The notes below the pieces were generated by a model, which saw only the letters and a list, made by a program, of their open reading frames with translations, did no database searches and had not been told where the DNA came from. This document shows positions 18,646 to 26,482 of a DNA stretch of 26,482 nt, piece by piece. This DNA is from Gnetum montanum (Eukaryota; Streptophyta; Gnetopsida; Gnetales; Gnetaceae). Made by a program: the position numbers and the translations under genes. Numbering within the stretch: the first letter of the stretch is position 1; each line of letters opens with the position of its first letter. The stretch is from the NCBI GenBank assembly GCA_015680685.1, contig MNCI01000868.1:51688-78169 (forward strand), in the 5' to 3' direction.

Positions 18646-21474
18646 ATGGCACCAAAATGTAAACACATGCAGGAAGAAGAACCATCTCAACCAAGAGAGA
18701 AATGGCTAAGAAGGGGAAGGGGCCAAGAATAGACCCAACAAGAACCAATTGCAACCCATGCCATGGGACCTCTTAGGGAAGAGGCCGAAGTGGAATCCAT
18801 TTGTCAAATTCTAGAACCAACATTAGCAATAAAACATTTCCACTGAGATGAGGCACCAACTCACCAAGTAAACCTTGAGGTAACCTTGATGGAGGCCTAC
18901 CTACCTCAAATCAAATCCAGGGAGGTCCAGAATATGGTGGTCTAGGAGTTAAAATTTGGCTCTTTCCTAGAGCAAGCACCTAAAGAGGTACAAGACCAAC
19001 TGAAGACCTCTCCCATATGGCCAATTATCACTTCCAATGGGGAGTGGTATATGGGAGAGATGTTCTTATTTTGGAATAATAGGCTGGCTGGTCCAACTAT
19101 CAAAATTAAGGACATTTCTGTGTCTTGCTCAATGCAATCCATTGCTGAAGCACTTGGGTTGCCAAAAACTAGGACGAATCTCATTGAGATTCCAATTCAG
19201 GTGGACCCTAGCATTAAAAAGGAATGGGTTTAGTAATGCTATGATGTCAACCAGAAGGAGTATGGTGTGCTCACACTAGTAGAAAGAATTCACTACAAGA
19301 TTGTGGCCTTTCACCTAAACCCCATAGTGAGGCTCAACAAGATCATTACTTTTTCTACCCATGCATGCACTGCTCTGAGTATAAGATTCCCTATCAACCT
19401 TCCATAGCTAATCTATCTAGAGATAGAAAAGCAGTTTCAGGAAAATGAACATGGAAGGAAGGCACTCCCCTTCCCATGCCTCATCAGAAAAATATGAAGG
19501 AGAGGGATAGTCCACTAATTGAGTGGAGATGACGAAGGACAAAATGCCTGCAACAATCATTCAAGAAAAGTAGTAGCCACCACCTCCATCTACCACTCAA
19601 AACATTATGTTGAATGTCGCTACAACATCCCAATGATTGCCTGAATATCGAGAATGGCTCTTGAGCGGGCAAGAGCAATGAACAGGCATAAGTGATGGGG
19701 ACGCATCTATGTACTAACCAGTGATGAGTCACCTAAATGAGGTGCCCAAACAGTCATCCTGATAGAAGGAGGTGGATCCATTTTCTCTACCCAACGAATG
19801 TAGTTTTCTAGAAGGTCAAATCCTAGCACCAGAGAGGTAACAGTATCTCTCTCAAAGAAACAACCACTCCTAAAGATTTCTAAGAATGATGTGATCTTCT
19901 CGATGCACTTGGAGGAAGGTAAGGGAGAACAGTACTAGTGATGTAGCATTAGGGGGTAAGAAACAACAACAAAGGTGGTTACCTATAGAATTGCCAAAAC
20001 ACTCAATGCAGCTACGACGTCTGTACCATATGTCACTACACTTAAAGATGTGCAGACATCTGCAAGGATCATAAGCAACAGATTAAGCTTAGCATAGCAT
20101 GAAGAATTATTAGACTGACATGTGGGAACCATGCAACCGCTTCCAAATGTCTTTCATCTTTTGGATAGTATAACTATAATCCAATCAGAGTTGTTAGAGG
20201 CAAGGGGCAAGAACATTATTTTGGAAAGGCAACTTGAAATAGCCAAGGAGCTAAATAAATGCTTGGCTACTGAAGTTGCTGAATTAAGAGCCTAAATTGT
20301 AGACCCTACATTTATCAACCTAGCATTGAAAAGAGATGAAGCTTTTGAACAACTTTACTCAAGGTTGAAAGGGGTTGAGGATGCGATGGAAATGACAATG
20401 TTTTATCGATCCTTGGCAGAGGCCACCTAACACAAGATTCAAAAGGCCTTGGATCTAACCCACTAGGAGAATGTGCAACTAATTGTAAAAAACCATTTCC
20501 TATAAAATTTTGATGCGCATAAGCAATAGTTGACCAATTTTATCCATCAACAATAGAAGCAACTAGCCAGAGCAAACATAGAGCTAAGGAGATTGGCAAT
20601 TGAGAATAGAAACCTCTCCATAGAGTATGTCCATGTCCTTCGCCAAGAAAGTACAATAGAAGTAGCTGCTTGGAAATTAAAGATACTAAAATTTGAGAGA
20701 GTCAAGGATCACTATAGAGACCAAGTCAACCTATAGAAAGAAGTAAATGAGAAACATATTTAAGTGGTGAAGGAAAAGGTGAATGAGACCCTCCAGGAAC
20801 TCCAACAAGGATGCAAATTATGGCAACCCATCATTGATAACATTAATCAGTACAATAAAGCATAAATTCACCTGAAGGAGTTGTACATAGAGGAAATGAT
20901 GGAATACATGGAGCTTGCCAATCTTTGGTATGTGAAACTGGCTATGTTCATTGTTGGATGGCCGTAGTTAGAATTGGAAAAGTAGATAGTCAGTTTGTAC
21001 TTGTTGTATAAGGCCGAGTTCAAGCATCACAAGGACATCAAGGAAAAGCTTGCGCTGGCAAACACTGAACTCAAGGTTATTAAGGGCAAATACATTGATC
21101 AAAGATCTGTTGCTAAGAATTTGGCCAAAAGAATGAATGACTACCAAGAGTTGTAGAACACAATACGGGTGTTTGATAACAAACGTAAACAACTCACTCT
21201 TTGGTTTGTCAACGTTAAGGAGTTGTTCCCAGTAATGCCTTGTTTGTGGAATATTCCCATTCCAACCCACATTAGCGATAGCGATTCCACATAGACTATG
21301 AATGATCCCCAAAGCAATGAGGAGAAGATGAAACCATTACTGGATGCCTTTCATCTTTCATTGGAGGTTGTAGCTACAGTAGGATAGCCATAGTTGCCTC
21401 AGCCATCATGCATGCCTAAAGCTAGCGAAGGCCCTTTAGAACCTTTGGAGCCTCCACTGCTTAGGACTCTTTGA
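18646..21474 (+). pseudogene. ORF3 of copy A, env-position protein with coiled coil
   Basis: One frame runs about 943 codons from ATG 18646 (MAPKCKHMQEEEPS) with roughly 33 stops but no evident frameshift. The N-terminal third is globular: NGEWYMGEMFLFWNNRLAG, CSMQSIAEALGLP, VNQKEYGVLTLVERIHYKIV, FHLNPIVRLNKIITFSTHA, IRFPINLP, LPFPCLI. This order recalls the putative plant transposon protein domain seen in plant retroelement ORFs (from memory, unsearched). A variable middle (about 19500-19980) follows. The C-terminal part (20160-21290) is rich in Glu, Lys, Leu and Gln with heptad character (RQLEIAKELNKCLATEVAELRA, KHHKDIKEKLALANTELKVI), so a long coiled coil. I see no signal peptide or convincing membrane helix, so an envelope role is not supported. 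Function unknown. Confidence 0.7.
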
Positions 21475-21682
21475 TATTCTCAACTAGCTTCACACTATCA
21501 GAGGATGTGCTGTTCAGTTTTGAGTAGTCATGTCATGGTGTTCAACTTTGTGTCATGAACACCATCAATTTTTTGTAATGTGTTGATTTGTACACTTGGG
21601 CACTCAGATTTGTTATGTCAAGAGTTAGTTAATAATCCATACCTTTCCAATTTTGCAAAGGAAATTGAGGATGAGTTTTTAT
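21475..21682. other. 3' untranslated stretch of copy A
   Basis: Non-coding sequence between the probable end of ORF3 and the polypurine tract. An in-frame alternative stop for ORF3 is TGA at 21556-21558. Confidence 0.45.
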
Positions 21683-21697
21683 TTAGTCATGGGGGTA
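21683..21697 (+). other. Polypurine tract of copy A
   Basis: TTAGTCATGGGGGTA directly precedes the 3' LTR. The GGGGG core is the probable plus-strand primer. It is short for a polypurine tract, but its position is exact. Confidence 0.6.
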
Positions 21698-22200
21698 TTA
21701 TGAAGCATTAAAGTGCTGCATCGATGGGGCCTCGTCAATGTGGCCTCATCAATGGGTCCCCGTTGATGCAACCCCATCTATGTGGTGTTTCCCCATTGAT
21801 GGGGTTACACTGACATAGTATTTGCTACATTTATGGGGCCCTATCGACATAGCTTCACAATAAAGTATATCAATATGTGCTCACCAGTTGTGTTTATGGA
21901 AGGTCAAGTCATAGTTGTAGCAAAGCTCTTGTAGTTTTGTCATTTGAAAGTTAGAATATTTCTTTGAGTGCCCGCAGTAAGAGTCAGAAAGTGTATTGAT
22001 TTTTATTTGAGCATTGATCTACCTAAGCACACCAATGTCAACAATAATAAAGTTGAGCCTTTTGATCAAACCTTGCAACACTTGGAATAGATTAATGATT
22101 TATTTTTGCATTTAATGTTTTCATTAATTATGTAATTAATTAAGATAAACTAGACTTAATCGATTAATTAAGTAATTAAGCTCAATAGATTAAACACATA
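21698..22200 (+). repeat. 3' LTR of copy A, first 503 bp
   Basis: Starts TTATGAAGCATTAAAG (terminal TG changed to TT) and aligns with 8708-9215 to the shared end GATTAAACACATA. The TATA box has decayed to TATATCAATA near 21866. AATAAA is at 22046-22051. The remaining ~215 bp, starting AGTACAACC in the 5' LTR, are missing because copy B is inserted at this point. Confidence 0.9.
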
Positions 22201-22208
22201 TGATGAGA

Positions 22209-22264
22209 GCGATTACTCTAGTGGTTACTCTAGTAGTTATTCTAATTATTAGAGTAGTTGCTCC
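22209..22264 (+). promoter_or_regulatory. U3 array of ACTCTAGTGGTT-like repeats (copy B)
   Basis: GATTACTCTAGTG, GTTACTCTAGTA and GTTATTCTAATT are consecutive direct repeats followed by the inverted form ATTAGAGTAGTTGCTC. The array ends seven bases before the TATA box. Confidence 0.6.
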
Positions 22265-22270
22265 TAAGCC

Positions 22271-22278
22271 TATAAATA
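22271..22278 (+). promoter_or_regulatory. TATA box of LTR B
   Basis: TATAAATA in CCTATAAATACAATG. Confidence 0.65.
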
Positions 22279-22398
22279 CAATGCCCAGGCACACAATAAG
22301 GAAGTCTTTTAGCAATGAAGTAGCGAAACTCTTATAGTTTGTTTGAAAGTTAGAGTATTTTCCAAGTGCCCACAGCAGGAGGTCTAAGTGTGGATAGA

Positions 22399-22435
22399 TC
22401 TTTATTTGAGCACACCTTGTGTATGGCAATAAAGA
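22399..22435 (+). terminator. Poly(A) signal hairpin of LTR B
   Basis: TCTTTATT (from 22399) and AATAAAGA (22428-22435) are complementary and separated by about 21 bases. The same design is present in the other LTRs with different loop sequences. Confidence 0.55.
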
Positions 22436-23013
22436 CAAGCTCTTCGATTCATCCTTGTAGCACTTGAGATTTGTTTTCTTATGCATTTCTTTTATTTTAT
22501 TTTCTTATGCATTTATTTTATTTTATATACTTTACATTTCTATTATTAGCACAGCAATTCATTTTGATCAATTAAGAAAATCGTTAAGTTACATAAGCAC
22601 GACCACTTCGAGCATGCGTGTAATGCTTGGTAACCCAATAACGATTAGCGTTTGGTAATCCCAGCAGTGTTGCACTAGTTTAGGATGTGTACAGAAAGTG
22701 GGAACGGATGCTAGTGTTAGGATTAGTTAGAACGTAGTTAATGAGTAGTTAAGTTAAATTAGTCACTTAGTTACCTCTCTCCTTCCCTACTAGTGCAGGA
22801 CATAAAAACATAAAATCTATAAAAATCACATGCCTCAAGCTTACTTAAACATACAATCGTAACATACAGGTAAGCTTGGGAAGACAACAATCAACCAACC
22901 CATCCTTGTTCCACAAGGGTGCATAAGCACTTAGACCTTGGAATTTGACCAGATCGTTCATGAAATACTCATATTCGTATGGTTGAGCATAGGGGTACCT
23001 CGCTGCTCATCAT

Positions 23014-23032
23014 TGGAACTATTGCCAAGGAC
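23014..23032 (+). other. Primer binding site for tRNA-Asp (copy B)
   Basis: TGGAACTATTGCCAAGGAC, one base after the LTR. It keeps the TGG start and the TTGCC core; changes are mainly G-to-A and C-to-T. Confidence 0.8.
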
Positions 23033-23083
23033 TTAGTTGTTTGTGCACTAACTAAAACATAGGAAATCATTCACATCGTTGGA

Positions 23084-25660
23084 ATGAACTTGGTTGAGAA
23101 ACTAATAAATAACAGTACATTGCACACTGAACAGAAAAATGTGTCTCCTTCTTCGTATGAAAGCGCCTCACTACCTAAGTTTGAAATAGAAAACAATCAA
23201 CGAAATAATACACATGACGTTGATCCGCCAGTCCCTCAACAAGTTTGAGTGGTATATATTCATCCCGATGAGTATATACTAGACTTCACCTTTATCCTCC
23301 ATCAAGATGAACAACTATGTTGGCGAGACTTAGAAGGTAACATAGTGTTACCTCCCAATCATTCAGTCCCGAGCATGCTTCTTCGTGCTCTCAACGAATT
23401 GGCATGCTACACTTACATGCAGAATACGTTGTGCAAGACCATGACTCGAGAGAATACCATCCCACAAAGGCACAACATCAAAGGGACTTGTAACAAGAGA
23501 GACATCATAAGTCTTTGAAGGGTAAGTGGTCCCAGGATGCCCCACATATCTTAAGCGAAAATGAGGGTGGTGAACCTACCTCAGATAGTTGGCCACACAA
23601 AAATATTCCTCCCCTTGACTTTGGCCAAGGGGTTGTGTATCAGAACCTACATTCCACCATTCATAACCTAGGTTCTGATACCCATAGGCACAAAGGGTCT
23701 GAAAAAGGGACACGAACTCATGATAAAGGTGGACATTCTGATTGCAATTACGATCAAAGTTGAGACTGCAGAAGAGAAGGTAGCAGACACCATCATGGTG
23801 ATGGTTCTCCTTCTTCTTCACCTTCATCATCTCCTTCATCCTCTTCTTCAGTATCCGAACGTAGTCATAAGGAAAAAGACCATAAGGATAAAGGTAGGCA
23901 AAGTGGAAGTCATAAACGAAATAGCTAGGAAAGGGGACAAGGGCACTCTAGAGAGTCATGACATAGAAGAAGGGAGAGTATGGAACAACATAGGCATCAT
24001 AGACGCCATGGATGAGACAATCACAATGAACCCCTCCTTGCTAGTAGAAGTATGTTGGACATAACTGAGGCTGTTAGAATTCCAACAAGGCATAAGAAAG
24101 ATAGTAGGATCAAGAGATTAGATATGAACAACATCCCACGATTTGAAAGGAGATACAACGCTGATCCTTAGAATCATTTACAAGCATTCCATGATGCATG
24201 TGTCTTACAGAACATAGAGAATAAATGACAAAAACTTAAGTTGTTCCCATAGAAATTAGTTAAAGAAGAGGAAAGCGGGTACCGGTATTTAGAACCAGAA
24301 TCCATTCATAGGTGGAGTACTATGTTAAAACTATTTAATGACAAGTACCAAATGTACTCCTGAGTGTCGAACTTGCAAAAGAAAATCCAAGGCTGGAAAC
24401 AAGGAGGACATGAACGCTTGGATGTTGCCATGGGCTAATACTATGCATTGTTACATTGTTGTCCTAGCCATGGTTATTCGTAAATGGATCAACTATGCTA
24501 TCTCGTGGATGGGCTTAAGCATGAAACAAGAAGAACCCTTGGGACTTATGCCCAAGGGAGACTATCCAAGCCTAGGTCCCATCAAATTCAAAGACTATTG
24601 GAGCAAGTTACTAAGGAAGAAGGTGAGCTACAAAAGAAAGAAAGTGCAGAAGAGTATAACTGAGATCCTTCCCTCTGAAAGAGGGGAGTAAGATTTTATG
24701 AGGATGAAGAAGAGTCACCACTCGAAGAGATGGTGAATAGGAAAACTTTGCCTATCCAAAATTTGACATCAAAAGTATTGATAAAGGTAAATCAAATGTG
24801 GGATTCCCTCGACAATAGATTTCAAACTATTCTTAAAATAGTAGAGGAGTCTAGAGAGCAAGGTAGTGAGAAAAGAAAAAAGAGAGAAGCTGAACATGCA
24901 CGTAGTAAGGGCAAGGGCAAAGTTGCCATCATTGAAGAGGTTATGGATTCAGAAACAGGCAATGATAGTGGATGTGAGATATGTCAATATGACCATCCTA
25001 AGGGATGTTGCCCTATAATCTCACATCTACAAGAGTCTGTGGTGTATGCACTCAACCCACGATTAAAAAAAAGGCAAACATCCCAAAGATTACCTTATCC
25101 TCAAGGTAACCCAAGGCAGTTCCACCAACCCTTAACATATTATCCCAGTGGAACTCCACCACAACCGATTGAGCAATATCAATAGTGGCAGCACCCACAA
25201 TCATGGGGAATGCCACCACCAAGGTAATAGTATCCTTACTAGCAACCTGACCCATATGAATATTACGTGCAACAGCCAATCTCCCCACATGACTCTATCA
25301 GTCATGTCACTCCTAAACCTCACTACCAAGCCCATGAGTATTATGGGACTCCCTCTTCTAGAGGCGATATTTTGCAAGCATATCATCCATTTTATCCAGC
25401 TACATCTCTTCCACCAATAGCTCCACTACCACCTGCTCCCATGATGCAAGGTGAAATCCCTACCGAGTCGTAGCAACGTAATGCCACGAGGGTTGTTAAC
25501 TCTCAACCTACTGTTGGTTCCAACAACCACATGAAGAAAAGACCTTTCTTTAGAACCAACAGTCCAACCAAGCCCTTGTAATCACACGCGACTGATTCCT
25601 TAGATGCCTCAGTATCAATCAAAACTTCGGAGCCCTCTTCAACCCAATCACCACACTCAA
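23084..25660 (+). pseudogene. gag of copy B
   Basis: Gag capsid polyprotein. From ATG 23084 (MNLVEKLINNSTLH) the frame passes DFTFILHQDEQLCWRDLEGN, shifts frame near 23400, and reads EYHPTKAQH and WPHKNIPPLDFGQGV. A low-complexity domain follows: HHHGDGSPSSSPSSSPSSSS, then Lys/His/Asp/Arg-rich sequence. The Retrotrans_gag-like core is RYLEPESIHRWSTMLKLFNDKY (about 24279-24350) with later CPSHGYS, CYLVDGLKHETRRTL. 24730-25185 is open and holds CEICQYDHPKGCC, a Cys-His motif one residue short of the usual CX2CX4HX4C. A Pro/Gln/Tyr-rich tail reaches the protease. At least one frameshift and many stops (TGA, TAG). Confidence 0.85.
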
Positions 25661-26156
25661 CGCATACAGTCATGCTAACACATGCCGTCATCGATTGGAT
25701 CAAAGCTGGCCACCTTCCTAGGAAATTCTTTGATCTTGGAAGTCCTTTGATATACTTACAAATTGTTAGAAATGTGTCATGCAAGGCTCTTTTGGATTTA
25801 GGTTCTAGTATCAACTTGATTTCTCAAGAAATGTACAAGGCCTGGAACTTGCCTCCATTGAAAAGGAGCAACATTCATCTAGATTTGGCTGACTAGTCCA
25901 TTGCTACCCCATTGGGACTAGTGGAAGACATTGTTACCATTATTTGTGGGTGGTCATACCTAGCTAACTTCCTAGTGATTCAGGTAAACAACGATAAGGG
26001 GGACTTCCCAATCATAATGGGAAGAGCATGGCTAAGTACCATTGATGCTCGCCTAGGAATCCATGATCTTTCCCTAGAAATATCAAAGGAAAATACATTT
26101 GGAAAGATCAAGAAGAAGAAAGTTCCATGCATCGCATATAGTGACACAGGGTGTAA
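25661..26156 (+). pseudogene. Aspartic protease domain of copy B
   Basis: Reads LTHAVIDWIKAGHLPRKFFDL, SPLIYLQIV, then the active site CKALLDLGSSINLISQEMY with catalytic Asp (25795-25797), and after one TAG continues with LVEDIVTIICGW, FLVIQVNNDKGDFPIIMGRAWLSTIDA (flap and C-terminal block). The DLGSS form is usual in Athila-type elements, where Leu replaces Ser/Thr of the D-S/T-G motif. Nearly intact: two open stretches (25672-25896 and 25912-26190) are separated by a single stop. It is the best-kept domain in the window. Confidence 0.88.
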
Positions 26157-26482
26157 TTGCGTGCAGAGGTTATGGTTGTGCAAAGTTTAACATTGTCTGC
26201 ATGCAATCAGTGTGCACAAGTGATCAACATACAAAGATGCCTATATGCAGCAACCACACAACAGGAAGGCACCCAGTGGCTGATAGCTGATCAAGAAAGT
26301 AGTTCACTCATTTGCATGGAACCAACTGAGGGTTTCACTTGCACTTACATTGATAACATAGATGCATTAGAGCAAGTTCACCACCAACTCTGAAGTCTTA
26401 ACCTTGAAAATGTCAACTGGGGGAAGTTGGAAATACTTGAGAAATTTAAGTAGGAGCCCCTCGAGCTGAAATCATTACCCAT
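26157..26482 (+). pseudogene. Conserved protease-RT linker of copy B (cut by window end)
   Basis: A frameshift near 26160 puts this piece in a new frame. It aligns with the linker of copy A: QRCLYAATTQQEGTQWL, CMEPTEGFTCTYID and LEQVHHQL. The following part (LEILEKF, LELKSLP) matches the sequence before the RT of copy A. RT itself should lie just to the right of the window. Confidence 0.65.

Larger units (their letters stand above)
8708..22200 (+). mobile_element. Athila-like Ty3/Gypsy element, copy A (3' LTR split by copy B)
   Basis: A 5' LTR (8708-9428), tRNA-Asp primer site, gag, protease, RT-RNase H, integrase, long spacer, internal promoter-like module, ORF3, polypurine tract (21683-21697) and the first 503 bp of the 3' LTR (21698-22200) follow in canonical order on one strand. 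The rest of the 3' LTR is displaced by copy B. Without the solo LTR and one target repeat the internal part is about 11.5 kb, which is long for the superfamily and is due to the pol-ORF3 spacer and ORF3. The two LTRs are roughly 85% alike by eye, so the insertion is old. No chromodomain is seen after integrase and no second RNase H before it, which argues against chromoviruses and Tat. Confidence 0.9.
22201..23012 (+). repeat. 5' LTR of copy B (812 bp)
   Basis: Begins TGATGAGAGCG and ends CTGCTCATCA. TATA box at 22271-22278, AATAAA at 22428-22433. The 3' part shares with LTR A the blocks ACCACTTCGAGCAT, GTTTGGTAATCCCA, GTTTAGGATGTGTA and GGTTGAGCATAGGGGTACC. The U3 is short (about 70 bp) and unlike those of A and C. 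Confidence 0.9.
22201..26482 (+). mobile_element. Athila-like Ty3/Gypsy element, copy B (5' part)
   Basis: A full LTR (22201-23012), tRNA-Asp primer site, gag, protease and linker lie on the plus strand and the window ends before RT. It sits inside the 3' LTR of copy A, so it is younger than A. Encoded proteins are similar to copy A in order and motifs but clearly diverged, so it is a related, separate family. ACATA (22196-22200) is the predicted target duplication. Confidence 0.9.

Noticed and set aside
19037-19279. 80-codon frame overlapping ORF3
   Set aside because: It is in another frame than ORF3 and shows no domain; the overlapping frame at 19051 belongs to the continuous ORF3.
18646-21474. 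TAG recoded as a sense codon
   Set aside because: TAA and TGA are also frequent in the same frames, catalytic residues are lost, and methylation-type decay explains the excess.
24730-25185. 151-codon open frame as a host gene
   Set aside because: It aligns with gag of copy A (NRKTL.IQ, SLD.NFQT..KI.EE.RE, VYALNP) and lies in the expected gag position.

Overview
This window looks like intergenic DNA from a large, repeat-rich plant nuclear genome. A gymnosperm is plausible but not proven. I found no intact host gene. Most recognisable content belongs to one related group of Ty3/Gypsy LTR retrotransposons. They resemble the non-chromovirus Athila side of the family: primer site for tRNA-Asp, a DLGSSINLIS-type protease, RT-RNase H-integrase with a GGH-type zinc region and D,D35E spacing, and a long extra reading frame after pol. 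All copies are old and broken.

Layout. 1-1111: the 5' end of a minus-strand element (copy C), with the start of gag, a primer binding site and a complete LTR. 1112-8707: AT-rich non-coding DNA with a possible LINE/SINE tail, microsatellites, a ~190-bp duplication, a ~310-bp tandem repeat array (about 4405-5680, related units from about 3780), an inverted repeat, and a cluster of four tRNA-derived SINE-like pieces (6400-7603). 8708-22200: copy A, a very long plus-strand element with 5' LTR, tRNA-Asp primer site, gag, protease, RT-RNase H, integrase, a 1.6-kb spacer, a promoter-like module, a ~940-codon extra ORF (ORF3), a polypurine tract and the first 503 bp of its 3' LTR. Its gag is split by an antisense solo LTR (copy D, 10540-11326) with a perfect 5-bp target duplication, CCTAT. 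22201-26482: copy B, inserted in the 3' LTR of A and cut by the window end; its LTR, primer site, gag, protease and the protease-RT linker are visible.

Insertion order is A first, then D and B into A. The relative timing of D, B and C cannot be read here.

The most interesting signal is in the promoters. The LTRs share termini, a TATA box and a hairpin around the poly(A) signal, but between LTR start and TATA box each carries a different short repeat array: GTGATATCAC palindromes in C (decayed in D), CATCGATG-like palindromes in A, and ACTCTAGTGGTT-like repeats in B. A piece resembling the A-type array, with its own TATA box, also sits at 18090-18200 ahead of ORF3. This suggests a second, internal promoter for the extra ORF.

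Decay is mainly by point changes of the C-to-T/G-to-A type rather than by indels, as expected for cytosine-methylated silenced repeats. Long frames are preserved apart from nonsense codons, and catalytic residues of protease, RT and integrase in copy A are all lost by G-to-A changes.
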